Position numbers and translations under genes: made by a program
Notes under the pieces: model-generated
Database searches by the model: none
Seen by the model: only the letters and a program-made list of their open reading frames with translations
What the model was told of the DNA's origin: nothing
Assembly (NCBI GenBank): GCA_947627925.1
Contig: CANQXW010000011.1
Span: 1-33,172, forward strand
Source: an uncultured Bacilli bacterium
GTDB lineage: Bacteria > Bacillota_I > Bacilli_A > RF39 > UBA660
Direction: 5' to 3'
Length of the DNA: 33,172 bases
In this document: one piece after another, positions 19,316-28,673 of the stretch
Layout of the letters: each line of letters opens with the position of its first letter
Numbering within the stretch: position 1 is the stretch's first letter

Positions 19316-20954
19316 AATTTCCTCCTATAAATTCTCTTAATATTGAATCATCACTAACGTATTCACCTGGTATGGTATAAAATATCTTTAAAAAATTTAA
19401 TAATCTTCGCGCTTCTTCATAATAATCACTTTCGACACTAATAGATCTAAGTAAAGGTTCGACATAAACTTTTAAAACGCCAATTTCATAAGGCAAAGCT
19501 GTATTAATAATAGTATCGGCTTGATGAATGTAAGGGAAAATATATTTTTCTTCCCCATTTCGCACACTTTGCCAAGCATCAATTGTTTTATGAACATCAT
19601 AATTTCTCGTCCTATTATCTCTTATTATTCTTCTTAGTAATCTTAAATCAACAGTCGAAATATAATTATGTCTATCGATATTTAAAGGAATAAAAGGACT
19701 TAAATATATTTTGTACTTATATTTATTTTCTATACTTGGAAGTAAATCATCATTGATGGCATGTAATCCTTCAATTAAAACAATCGTATTTTCCTTTAAT
19801 TTAACATAATTATCATTAAATTCTTTTTTACCTGTTACAAAATTAAAAGATGGCAAAGAAACTGTTTCTCCATTTAATAGCTTTTGCAAAGTTGTATTAA
19901 ATAAATTTAAATCAATCGCAGTTAAACATTCAAAATCATATTTCCCATTGGCATCTTTGGGAGATTCTTCTCTTTCCAAGAAAAAATCATCAATAGAAAT
20001 TCTAATAGTTTCAAAGCCTTGGGCCATAAGATAAGATGATAATCTCTTGGTCGTTGTTGTTTTACCACTAGAAGAAGGTCCCGCAATCAAAACAAATTTT
20101 ATATCTCTATTAGAAGTTACCGCATTAGCAATTTTCGCAATATTTAAATTAAAGACTAATTCACAAGATTTCATAAAATCTTTAATTTTACCACTACCAA
20201 TAGTCTTATTAATGGAAGATACATACTTCATATTTAAAGTTTCTAACCAATTTTTCCCAATTAAGAAGGAATTAATTATATTATCATAATGAACATACTC
20301 TGGAAGTTCACCATTCGTTCTATTAGTAGGAATTATAAAGACTAATCTATTTCTTCCTAAATAAACTATCTCATATTTCGTAATACTTCCCGTTGAATAT
20401 GGCATATCAGAATAAAAATAATTATAATAACCTTTTAATTCATAAAGAGTAACTACTTTATCCGAAATACTATCAATATTTTCCGCTTTTTCTAATTGGT
20501 GATTTTTCCGATAAAATTCAACTGCCTCTTTTTTCTTAACATTTAATTTATTAAAAACAAGATTATCTGAAATTAAATTAGCCATTTCACTTTTAATCTT
20601 ACCAATTTCTTCTTGGGTTAATATTTTGTCGCCAATTATTTCTCCTAAGAAACCTTTGGGAACACTATGTTGATAAGTTATTTCAAGTGTTGGAAAAACA
20701 GTTTTTAAGGCTATTTCAAAAATAAACTCTAAACCACTTTTATATATTTTGTTTCCGGTTAAATCATTTAAATCAATAAAGGAGATATTAGCATCGCTAC
20801 TAGCTTTTTCTCGCAAATCAAAAAATTCATTATTAATTTTTACACCTAATACATTATTATTCAATTTAAACCCCTTACTAATTTCATAGTAAGTTGTATT
20901 CTTAGGGAAAGTTTTTTCATCACCATTATTTATAGTTATTTTTATTGCTTCCAT
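19308..20954 (-). CDS. Uridine kinase-like nucleoside kinase with N-terminal TGS-like region
   Basis: IAGPSSSGKTTTTKRLSSYL P-loop; IDDFFLERE; ThrRS-like N-terminal half. Confidence 0.85.
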   Translation of the reverse strand: MEAIKITINNGDEKTFPKNTTYYEISKGFKLNNNVLGVKINNEFFDLREKASSDANISFIDLNDLTGNKIYKSGLEFIFEIALKTVFPTLEITYQHSVPKGFLGEIIGDKILTQEEIGKIKSEMANLISDNLVFNKLNVKKKEAVEFYRKNHQLEKAENIDSISDKVVTLYELKGYYNYFYSDMPYSTGSITKYEIVYLGRNRLVFIIPTNRTNGELPEYVHYDNIINSFLIGKNWLETLNMKYVSSINKTIGSGKIKDFMKSCELVFNLNIAKIANAVTSNRDIKFVLIAGPSSSGKTTTTKRLSSYLMAQGFETIRISIDDFFLEREESPKDANGKYDFECLTAIDLNLFNTTLQKLLNGETVSLPSFNFVTGKKEFNDNYVKLKENTIVLIEGLHAINDDLLPSIENKYKYKIYLSPFIPLNIDRHNYISTVDLRLLRRIIRDNRTRNYDVHKTIDAWQSVRNGEEKYIFPYIHQADTIINTALPYEIGVLKVYVEPLLRSISVESDYYEEARRLLNFLKIFYTIPGEYVSDDSILREFIGGNYD

Positions 20955-21050
20955 CCTAGTCTCCCTTTACTATAAAATAGTTTAACACAAATTATAGTTT
21001 TTTTGAATAAAAACTTACTAATTTTTATATTATAATTATAGGTGAAATAA

Positions 21051-21623
21051 ATGAATATAATTCCAACAGTTATTGAAAAAAGTAGTAACAAAGAATATGC
21101 CTATGATTTATATTCCCGACTTCTAAATGATCGAATTGTTTTTATTAATGGCGAAATTAATGATAATGTGGCAAGTATTGTAGTTTCTGAATTATTATAT
21201 TTAGATAGTCAAAATCATAATGACATTTATTTATATATTAACTCTCCTGGAGGTTCAATCACTAGTGGCATGGCCATCTATGACACCATGAATTATATAA
21301 AAAGTGATGTTAAAACTATTTGTCTAGGTCTCGCCGCTTCCATGGGAGCCTTTCTCTTAGCAAATGGCACTAAAGGTAAAAGATGTAGTCTTCCTAATTC
21401 CGAAATAATGATTCATCAACCTCTAGGAGGAACCCAAGGCCAAGCTACCGATATTAAAATTGCGGCCGAAAGAATTATCAAAATTAAAGATAAATTAAAT
21501 AAAATATTAGCTAGTGTTACCAATCAAGATCTAAAAACCATCGAAAAAGATACCGAAAGAGATAATTACATGGACCCGGAGGATGCTTTAAAATATGGCT
21601 TAATTGATGAAATAATTAGTTAG
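21051..21623 (+). CDS. clpP: ATP-dependent Clp protease proteolytic subunit
   Basis: [46 protein letters not shown]. Confidence 0.97.
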   Translation: MNIIPTVIEKSSNKEYAYDLYSRLLNDRIVFINGEINDNVASIVVSELLYLDSQNHNDIYLYINSPGGSITSGMAIYDTMNYIKSDVKTICLGLAASMGAFLLANGTKGKRCSLPNSEIMIHQPLGGTQGQATDIKIAAERIIKIKDKLNKILASVTNQDLKTIEKDTERDNYMDPEDALKYGLIDEIIS

Positions 21624-21627
21624 TACT

Positions 21628-21668
21628 TTATTATACTACTATATAATGTTCCCCAAACAGTATAATAA
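21628..21668 (+). repeat. 10-bp inverted repeat downstream of clpP, possible weak terminator
   Basis: TTATTATACT (21628-21637) / AGTATAATAA (21659-21668) followed by TTTT. Confidence 0.4.
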
Positions 21669-21727
21669 TTTTAAAATAAGCTCCTTTATTTAAAGCAATT
21701 TATCAATACAGTTTAAATACAATATAT

Positions 21728-21756
21728 TGACAATTAATATTATATATGATATTTTA
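21728..21756 (+). promoter_or_regulatory. Promoter of the RelB/YafQ operon
   Basis: TTGACA (21728-21733), 17-nt spacer, TATTTT (21751-21756). Confidence 0.65.
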
Positions 21757-21793
21757 TCTTTATCAGAGAGTGTGTAATATAAAGGAGAGTATT

Positions 21794-22096
21794 ATGGAAA
21801 ATGTATCTAACGCAATTAATATGAGTTTTAGAGTAGATAAAACACTTAAGAAAAATGCAGATATATTGTTTAAAAAACTTGGTCTTAACACAAGTGTAGC
21901 TTTAAATATGTTTTTAAGCCAATGTGTAAGAGAACAAGGACTACCTTTTGTTCCCTCAATGAATACTAGTGAAAGTAATAAACCATCACGGCAACTTATT
22001 AAAGCGGCCAAAGAAGCTGATAAAATTTTATCAGGTGAAAAAAAGGCCAAAGGTTATGATAATGTTGATGAGTTTATTAATGACATGCTAAAGTGA
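21794..22096 (+). CDS. RelB/DinJ-family antitoxin
   Basis: MENVSNAINMSFRVDKTLKKNADILFKKLGLNTSVALNMFLSQCVREQGLPF; SD AAAGGAG. Confidence 0.92.
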   Translation: MENVSNAINMSFRVDKTLKKNADILFKKLGLNTSVALNMFLSQCVREQGLPFVPSMNTSESNKPSRQLIKAAKEADKILSGEKKAKGYDNVDEFINDMLK

Positions 22097-22400
22097 TTCA
22101 AACTTTAGAAAAAACAAAATATAAAATTAAGGGAACAACAGATTTTAAAAAGGGTCTCAAAAAAGTCTATAAACAGGGAAAAGATTTAGATAAACTAAAT
22201 TATGTTTTGAAATGTCTAGCAAATGATATTCCATTAGAACATAAATATTTTGACCATGCTTTAGAAGATAGTAAATATTTAAAAAATTGTCGAGAATGTC
22301 ATATTGCCCCTGATTGGATTTTATTTATAGAAAAGATCAAAAGAATTTAATTTTAATATTATTAAAGACAGGAAGTCATAGTAATATTTTTGCATTTTAA
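22093..22400 (+). pseudogene. YafQ-family mRNA interferase toxin, frameshifted near the C-terminus
   Basis: ORF 22093-22350 ends ..RECHIAPDWILFIEKIKRI*; the next frame supplies ..IYRKDQKNLILILLKTGSHSNIFAF* to 22400. Confidence 0.85.
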
Positions 22401-22421
22401 AAGGACCTCAGTCCTTTTTTT
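22400..22421 (+). terminator. Bidirectional intrinsic terminator between the yafQ remnant and divIC
   Basis: AAAGGAC-CTCA-GTCCTTTTTTT; minus strand also gives GGAC-TGAG-GTCCTTTT. Confidence 0.8.
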
Positions 22422-22710
22422 GATTCCATTTAATAATTGTATCGCCATCACTAGATAACATATATTTTTCTTTAGCATATCTAGCTAAATAAGTATCATC
22501 TTGTAATTTAGTTATTTCCGCACTTAATTTTGCTTCTTCATCTAATAAATCCGAATATTGTTTACTAAGTTCACTTTCTAATTTTCGATTGTTAAGAATT
22601 TCTTTCCAATCATTATATACAGTAGCAACTAAAAGAGATAACAAACCAATTATTGTTATAGAAATTAAAAATAGTCTTTTCTTTTCCTTTTTACTCTTTT
22701 TCGTACGCAT
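22408..22710 (-). CDS. divIC: Septum formation initiator, DivIC/FtsB-like
   Basis: Basic N-term, single TM, coiled coil, then DTYLARYAKEKYMLSSDGDTIIKW; downstream of yabPQ as in Bacillus. Confidence 0.85.
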   Translation of the reverse strand: MRTKKSKKEKKRLFLISITIIGLLSLLVATVYNDWKEILNNRKLESELSKQYSDLLDEEAKLSAEITKLQDDTYLARYAKEKYMLSSDGDTIIKWNQKKD

Positions 22711-22762
22711 ACAAAAAATCTCCTATTTTCACTCTTGATACTATCACAACAAAAAAGATTTT

Positions 22763-23065
22763 TCAATTCTTAAAAAATCTTTTGACATCAATTTTACTAA
22801 GTAACTTTTTATGAAGAATAAAGCCTACAAAAAAACCTATAAAAACCATCATAATAAAATAAATATGAAAATAGCCTTTATTTAAATGATAGATAATTAT
22901 TATATATATAATAGTCATATCTATAGTATAAATAAATGTTAATATATGTTTAAGATAAACTTTTAAACTTTCAATTAATTTAAAATTAATGATTGTTAAA
23001 AAATAGAAAAATATTCCATAAATAAAAGAAACTAAAAAGGATATTATTTGTAAATTACTTGTCAT
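22763..23065 (-). CDS. yabQ: YabQ-like spore cortex membrane protein
   Basis: Small multi-TM protein between yabP and divIC; synteny and hydrophobicity. Confidence 0.7.
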   Translation of the reverse strand: MTSNLQIISFLVSFIYGIFFYFLTIINFKLIESLKVYLKHILTFIYTIDMTIIYIIIIYHLNKGYFHIYFIMMVFIGFFVGFILHKKLLSKIDVKRFFKN

Positions 23066-23352
23066 TTAAATAATTTGGTAAGTAAACTTTCTTCTTTATT
23101 TTTTTTCATATTTTCAATATAGGCTAGACTAATTAATTTACCTTTAATTTTCACATTACCATCGTGAGTATCTAGTTTAATTATTTCTAATCCTTCCCCT
23201 TTTAATAGAATAACTCCCATATTAGATTCCATTAAAAATTCTTGATCATCAAAACTACTAATTTTATTTATCCCTGTTAAACTAATAATACTACGATCTA
23301 CTATTTTTATTTCATGACTGCCATAATTATTTCCATCTATAACACTTTCCAT
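23062..23352 (-). CDS. yabP: Sporulation protein YabP
   Basis: HEIKIVDRSIISLTGINKISSFDDQEFLMESNMGVILLKGEGLEIIKLD; start set at MESVIDGNN after SD AGGAGG. Confidence 0.88.
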   Translation of the reverse strand: MESVIDGNNYGSHEIKIVDRSIISLTGINKISSFDDQEFLMESNMGVILLKGEGLEIIKLDTHDGNVKIKGKLISLAYIENMKKNKEESLLTKLFK

Positions 23353-23367
23353 AAGTCCTCCTATAAA

Positions 23368-23394
23368 ATGGTATGCTATAGGATTAGAAAATAT
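23368..23394 (-). promoter_or_regulatory. Sigma-E-like sporulation promoter of yabP
   Basis: Minus strand ATATT (23390-23394), 14-nt spacer, CATACCAT (23368-23375). Confidence 0.55.
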
Positions 23395-23399
23395 AACCA

Positions 23400-24118
23400 A
23401 TAAAAACCACGTCTAAAAGGCGTGGTTTTAACATGGCCTATAAGGCCCTAACATCTACCAACCCGCAAATGGAGGCTGGCTTTCTCTTTGTTCAAGCCCA
23501 GTGTAATGACTACTTTAGCATACCCTTAAAAGGGTTTTCATATTCTTTTTTAGACAATTTGTCTTCCATTATATCTTCATTTTCTTGCTCTCTTATGTAT
23601 TTTCTTATTGTTGCTTCATTTAATCCTACTGTACTTACATAATATCCTGTTGCCCAAAAATTTCTATTTCCAAACTTATATTTTAAATTTGGATTCTTTT
23701 CAAATATCATTAGACTACTTTTTCCTTTCAAGTATCCCATGAAACTTGATACACTTATTCTTGGTGGTATTTCTACTAACAAATGCACATGGTCTGGCAT
23801 CATGTGTCCTTCTATTATTTCTACACCTTTCCATTTACATAAATCTTTTATGTATTTTTGAATCTCTTTTCTTAATTTATTGTATATTATTTTTCTTCTA
23901 TATTTCGGAATAAATACAATATGATACTTGCACATATACTTTGTATGTGCTAAACTTTTAGCCATGACATCTCTCCTTTCGTGCTTTTAATATGGGCTCG
24001 AACGCTCCATATTATAGCACGCGAGATGTCATGTTACTATAAGTCTTTTAATTCCACTCGTCTAACGAGTGGATTTTTGATGGCTTGCCCATAGCAAGCT
24101 ACACCCTTAAAGGTTATT
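23400..24118 (-). mobile_element. IS200/IS605-type insertion sequence, tnpA only (boundaries approximate)
   Basis: HUH tnpA flanked by hairpins 23404-23428 (AAACCACG..CGTGGTTT) and 24054-24072 (CCACTCG-TCTAA-CGAGTGG), 24083-24099 (GCTTGC..GCAAGC). Confidence 0.8.
23510..23965 (-). CDS. tnpA: IS200-family transposase TnpA (Y1 HUH)
   Basis: KYHIVFIPKYRRK..MMPDHVHLLVEIPPRISVSSFMGYLKGKSS..WATGYYVSTVG. Confidence 0.96.
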   Translation of the reverse strand: MAKSLAHTKYMCKYHIVFIPKYRRKIIYNKLRKEIQKYIKDLCKWKGVEIIEGHMMPDHVHLLVEIPPRISVSSFMGYLKGKSSLMIFEKNPNLKYKFGNRNFWATGYYVSTVGLNEATIRKYIREQENEDIMEDKLSKKEYENPFKGMLK

Positions 24119-24139
24119 AAAAAAAGAGCCTAAGCTCTT
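24119..24139 (-). terminator. Intrinsic terminator of efp
   Basis: Minus strand AAGAGC-TTAG-GCTCTTTTTTT; loop contains the efp stop codon. Confidence 0.8.
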
Positions 24140-24690
24140 CCTGCATATTTACCATCTTTAGTTGTAACTAAAATCTTTTCACCTTCATTAATAAATAAAG
24201 GAACTTTGATAACTTTACCTGTTTCAATTTTTGCATCTTTTTGGGCATTAGTAGCGGTGTTACCTTTAACAGCTTCACTAGTTTCTACTACTTCATATTC
24301 CACTTTTTCTGGTAAAGTAATACCTATTATTTCGCCTTCATAAAAATCAATGGAAATATCAATACCTTCTTTAATAAAGTCAGCATCATCGCCAAGGATC
24401 TTTCTTGGTACTTCAACTTGTTCATAAGTATCATTATTCATAAATACTAAATTATCACCACTAGCATATAAATATTGAACTTTACTCTTATCTATATGAG
24501 CTCTAGTGATTTTAATATTCGTGTTAAAAGTTTGTTCAACAATTGAACCAGTTCTTAAGTTTTTTAATTTAATTCTAACAAAAGCTGGTCCTTTACCAGG
24601 TTTTACGTGTTGAAATTCTTGAATTAAACATAGATTACCGTCAATAATAACAGTCATGCCATTTTTTATATCATTAATGTTAATATTCAT
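24130..24690 (-). CDS. efp: Elongation factor P
   Basis: ININDIKNGMTVIIDGNLCLIQEFQHVKPGKGPAFVRIKLKNLRTG. Confidence 0.97.
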   Translation of the reverse strand: MNININDIKNGMTVIIDGNLCLIQEFQHVKPGKGPAFVRIKLKNLRTGSIVEQTFNTNIKITRAHIDKSKVQYLYASGDNLVFMNNDTYEQVEVPRKILGDDADFIKEGIDISIDFYEGEIIGITLPEKVEYEVVETSEAVKGNTATNAQKDAKIETGKVIKVPLFINEGEKILVTTKDGKYAGRA

Positions 24691-24712
24691 AATTTACTCC
24701 CTTCCCTAAATT

Positions 24713-24877
24713 CTATTTTTTCTCTTTTGCTACAACAGTTTTACGACATTTAGGACAATATTTTTTAATTTCTAAACGTTCAGGATTATTCTTCTTGTTT
24801 TTACTAGTTGGACGTAATTCAGCACCACATTCTGTGCAACGCATATTAACAAAATTACGATTTTCATTTTTAGCCAT
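24713..24877 (-). CDS. rpmG: 50S ribosomal protein L33 (zinc-type)
   Basis: Manual translation [54 protein letters not shown]; not in the ORF track. Confidence 0.95.
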   Translation of the reverse strand: MAKNENRNFVNMRCTECGAELRPTSKNKKNNPERLEIKKYCPKCRKTVVAKEKK

Positions 24878-24918
24878 TTAAAATCCTCCTCACTTAACCA
24901 CCCTATTATATCAAACTT

Positions 24919-26856
24919 TTACGCATTTTCAAAGAGAAAGTTCATAATACTTTTCGAAATATACCTCGTAATATAAACTTTACTATAATTATATTCTCTA
25001 GAAACATAAATATTTGGAGCTAAAACCACAATGCTATATTCGGGATTATCATAAGGAGCAAAGCCCACAAAAGCAATCGATGTTGTTTTCGTATCCATCG
25101 CCCCATCATCATTAGTATCAATAAAAGTTTCACTTGTTCCTGTTTTGCCAGCCGGATTATAGGTTGCTTCAATGTAGCCTCTTGCGGTTCCACTAGTTGT
25201 TGCTAAATGCATGGCTTCTTTTAATCTTTCTAAGTATTTAGCATCTAAACTAATATGATTTATAATCGGATAATCATTTTGCCAAACTATTTCTTCTTCA
25301 TTTTGAACCATTTTTAAAAGTTTAGGACTTCTTCTATCACCAGTACTGGCTAATGTATTAACATATTGAAATAATTGCATGGGCGTATAAGTATCATATT
25401 GACCAATACTTAAATTTAAAAGTAAATCGCTAGAAGTAAGGCTACCCGTAATACCTAATACTTCATTTGGAAGATCAACTCCAGTTGCATTTCCTAGGCC
25501 ATATTCTTTAAACATTCCTCTAAATTTATTAAAGTCTTCTTCATTAGTATTCAAAATCATATTGTATTTATACTTTTGATTAGTAAGACCAATCGCAATA
25601 TTAAATTGATAATAATTACTACTTCTACTAATAGCGGTTAAATCATTAACTTTTCCTAAACTTTTATAACTACATTTAATGGGTACTTGATATAGCTTAA
25701 TGCAACCGTCAGTTACGGAAGAGCCAATATCAATAACGCCATATTTATAACCCGTACTTAAAGTAGCCATTTTGACAACTGACCCCACGGTATAAGATGT
25801 ACTAATTAAATTAGTATTAGCACTCGTAAATTCCTCTGTTTTAGGATCAATTAACTTTTGCCCACTTAAGGCAATAATTTCGCCTGTTTTGGGACTTCCC
25901 ACAATGCTATAACTTTCTTTAAAATAATCGGTATTACTTCTTTTTTTAGCATTAAGAATATTTTCTCTTAAGACTCTTTCTAATTCTAATTGGACATCAA
26001 TATCAAGAGATAATATTAAATCATTCCCCTTTTTTCCCTCTTTTACTTTCGTTAAAGTATTATCTCTATTTACTTTATATAAATCTTTTTCGCCTTTTAA
26101 ATAATCCTCATACTCTTTTTCTAAATAACTTAACCCCACTATATCATCTAAATTGTAATCTTTTTTTAAATATTCATCTTTTTCTTCTTCCGGAATATAT
26201 CCAATAGATCCAAAAATATCTTTTAAAGTATCCCCATAATTATATACTCTCTCCCAAGTAAGTTCCGTCGTAATTCCTTTAATATTTTCATCAATTAAAA
26301 GACTATATTCTTCATCACTAATTCCTTTTAGAATTAATTTTTTTTGATAAGAATAACCTTTATTCATTAAATCATAGATCGTCGCACTTTCCTTTTCTTC
26401 TTCACTTAAACTATTTAAATCTTCTTCCGTTATTCTTTCATCTTTTAATTTCTTTAAATCATCACTACTTAATTTTCTTTCTTTATATTTTTCATATTCT
26501 TCTTCTGTTATTAAATCATCCCCATTATTATGAGTAACTAAATAATATTTTTTTAAACTATTTTCATTGATCGCGATATCAATAATACTTGCTAACTTAC
26601 GCGCAATATTTAATTCATCTTTTAAAGAAATATCTTTTAACTTCGTATAAAAAACGGTTTTTATACCCGTATTATCAACCAGTATTCTTCCCTTACGGTC
26701 AATTATTCTTCCCCGAGGTGCACTAGATCCTTCTACATAGTTAATCGTTTTATTTTCCAGTTTTTTCACATAATTATCTTTTTTATAAATATTTAAATAT
26801 ATTACTCTTCCTAAGAGAAGACTAAATATTATAATTATTCCTAAATACTTTTTCAT
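24919..26856 (-). CDS. Class B penicillin-binding protein (transpeptidase)
   Basis: APRGRIIDRKGRILVDN; SVVK (SxxK), SSN (SxN), KTGTSE motifs. Confidence 0.93.
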   Translation of the reverse strand: MKKYLGIIIIFSLLLGRVIYLNIYKKDNYVKKLENKTINYVEGSSAPRGRIIDRKGRILVDNTGIKTVFYTKLKDISLKDELNIARKLASIIDIAINENSLKKYYLVTHNNGDDLITEEEYEKYKERKLSSDDLKKLKDERITEEDLNSLSEEEKESATIYDLMNKGYSYQKKLILKGISDEEYSLLIDENIKGITTELTWERVYNYGDTLKDIFGSIGYIPEEEKDEYLKKDYNLDDIVGLSYLEKEYEDYLKGEKDLYKVNRDNTLTKVKEGKKGNDLILSLDIDVQLELERVLRENILNAKKRSNTDYFKESYSIVGSPKTGEIIALSGQKLIDPKTEEFTSANTNLISTSYTVGSVVKMATLSTGYKYGVIDIGSSVTDGCIKLYQVPIKCSYKSLGKVNDLTAISRSSNYYQFNIAIGLTNQKYKYNMILNTNEEDFNKFRGMFKEYGLGNATGVDLPNEVLGITGSLTSSDLLLNLSIGQYDTYTPMQLFQYVNTLASTGDRRSPKLLKMVQNEEEIVWQNDYPIINHISLDAKYLERLKEAMHLATTSGTARGYIEATYNPAGKTGTSETFIDTNDDGAMDTKTTSIAFVGFAPYDNPEYSIVVLAPNIYVSREYNYSKVYITRYISKSIMNFLFENA

Positions 26857-26939
26857 TATTCCACCCTTATTAGTATGGAATCACCCTTAAATAGTATTCA
26901 TTTTTCCTCATTTCACATAAAATATAACAGGTGACGTTT

Positions 26940-27200
26940 ATGTTTAACATTATTGAAAGATATGTGCAAAAATTAACTAAGGAAGATATTAGAACTTTTG
27001 CCCTTAGTAAAAATATTACTTTAAGTGAGGAAGAACTCCAATTTACTTATGATTTTGTGAAAAAGAATTATCAAAACATTTTAAAAAATCCCCAATTATT
27101 TGATATCAACCGTTATAAAAGCCATTATACTGAAGAAAACTTTAGCAAAATCACTAAAGTTTTCAATGAATACAACCAAAGATATAGTTCTTATTTATAA
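26940..27200 (+). CDS. DUF2624-like protein (YqfT-like)
   Basis: Short protein convergent with nfo, resembling the B. subtilis yqfS-yqfT neighbourhood; SD AGGTGA before ATG 26940. Confidence 0.6.
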   Translation: MFNIIERYVQKLTKEDIRTFALSKNITLSEEELQFTYDFVKKNYQNILKNPQLFDINRYKSHYTEENFSKITKVFNEYNQRYSSYL

Positions 27201-28096
27201 TACTCTCTAATATCTTCAAGCAAGTGATGATTAAATTCTCCTTTTTTAATCATAGCTATTTCAAACTTATAAGGAGGATAAACCAAAGTCTTTTCATCAT
27301 CACTTTGACTAATATAAGGTGTTTCTAAAATTTTAGGAACATCTTTTAATTTTTCATGATTAATTATTTTTAAAATATTTTCAAAACCTAAAGTGCCATA
27401 ACCAATATTAGCATGGCGATCTTTATGACTTCCTAAAGGATTTTTGCTATCATTAATATGAAGACACTTTATTCTATCTAAACCGATTAAAGTATCAAAT
27501 TTATTTAAGAAAGTATCAAAATCACTCATATCATAGCCAGCATCATTTAAGTGGCAAGTATCTAGGCAAACCCCAATATTAGAACTTTTAACTCCCTCTA
27601 AAATAGTTTTAATTTCCTCAAGTGTTTTACCACACTCACTACCTTTACCCGCCATAGTCTCTAAAATAATCATACATTTACTATCATCTTTAACAATAAA
27701 ATTTAAAGCCTCAATAATATTGTTAATTCCTTCTTCTAAAGTATGCTTAACACTACTACCTGGATGCAGAACAATATATTTAATGCCTAGTTCTTCACAT
27801 CTTTTAATCTCTTGATTTAAAAAACCAATCGAAAAATTCCAAGAATCTATTTTTTCTTTATTAGCTAAATTAATGATATAAGGAGCATGACAAATAACAT
27901 TATCGATACTTAACCCTTCTTCTTTCATTTTGGTTAAAGCCTCTTTAACATATTCACTTTTTATTTTACTTCGCATTGTATTTTGGGGCGCTCCTGTATA
28001 TAACATAAAAGCATTAGCGTCATAACTTAAAGCTTCTTCTAAAGACCCAAGAAGTTGAGTTTCACCAAAATGCACATGACTCCCAATTATCATCAA
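27191..28096 (-). CDS. nfo: Endonuclease IV
   Basis: IGSHVHFG..VLHPGSS..ILETMAGKGSECG..CLDTCHLNDAGYD..HINDSKNPLGSHKDRHANIGYG. Confidence 0.95.
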   Translation of the reverse strand: MMIIGSHVHFGETQLLGSLEEALSYDANAFMLYTGAPQNTMRSKIKSEYVKEALTKMKEEGLSIDNVICHAPYIINLANKEKIDSWNFSIGFLNQEIKRCEELGIKYIVLHPGSSVKHTLEEGINNIIEALNFIVKDDSKCMIILETMAGKGSECGKTLEEIKTILEGVKSSNIGVCLDTCHLNDAGYDMSDFDTFLNKFDTLIGLDRIKCLHINDSKNPLGSHKDRHANIGYGTLGFENILKIINHEKLKDVPKILETPYISQSDDEKTLVYPPYKFEIAMIKKGEFNHHLLEDIREYYK

Positions 28097-28144
28097 ACCA
28101 CTTCCTAATTAAAATTATCTCAAAAAAAAATATTAAAATCAATT

Positions 28145-28176
28145 ACAAAAAAAATAACTAAGTCATCTTAGTTATT
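28145..28176 (-). terminator. Intrinsic terminator of the prepilin-like gene
   Basis: Minus strand AATAACTAAG-ATGA-CTTAGTTATTTTTTTT, perfect 10-bp stem overlapping the stop codon. Confidence 0.85.
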
Positions 28177-28663
28177 CAGTAGCCTCAAAATTTGCACAAC
28201 TTTCATAATTTGTACTCCATGAACCATTATTTAAAGTGGCATCACTGAAATTTCTTCCTGTTTCATTAATTAATGTAAATTCAGCATTTTTCTTTAAAAA
28301 TATAGTATAAGTACTTTGTTTATCACTTTTGTCAATTATAACCCGTCCCGTATAAGCTTCTTTATCAGCATCAAAAGCTCCAGCATCAATTAAAGTTGCA
28401 ATAGTCATACAAGCTTTTTTAGTTTCGCTATCATATTTACTTTTGATACCATCACTATCAAAAGTAAATTCACCTAAAGTATATAAATTCATAACATAAT
28501 CAGCAGCATTAACAGCATTAGCAGCTTCCACTTTAAAAGCATCTTCCCTTGCATTACCCATATAAGGTAAAATTGTTGATGTTGCTAAAACGGTAACAAT
28601 TGCTAAAACTACAATAACCGCTAAAAGTTCAATTAAGGTAAAACCATTTCTTTTTTTCATCAT
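28172..28663 (-). CDS. Type IV prepilin-like protein (ComGC-like N-terminal methylation motif)
   Basis: KKRNGFTLIELLAVIVVLAIVTVLATSTILPY. Confidence 0.88.
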   Translation of the reverse strand: MMKKRNGFTLIELLAVIVVLAIVTVLATSTILPYMGNAREDAFKVEAANAVNAADYVMNLYTLGEFTFDSDGIKSKYDSETKKACMTIATLIDAGAFDADKEAYTGRVIIDKSDKQSTYTIFLKKNAEFTLINETGRNFSDATLNNGSWSTNYESCANFEATE

Positions 28664-28673
28664 AATCTACCTT

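Noticed and set aside
21746-21793. N-terminal extension of the RelB-like ORF (MIFYLYQRVCNIKESI)
   Set aside because: The -10 at 21751-21756 falls inside it and a clear SD precedes ATG 21794.
21763-22050. 95-aa minus-strand ORF
   Set aside because: Antisense to the RelB antitoxin, which has strong family and RBS evidence.
23433-23642. 69-aa + strand ORF at the IS200 end
   Set aside because: Lies across IS end structure and antisense to tnpA; no RBS.
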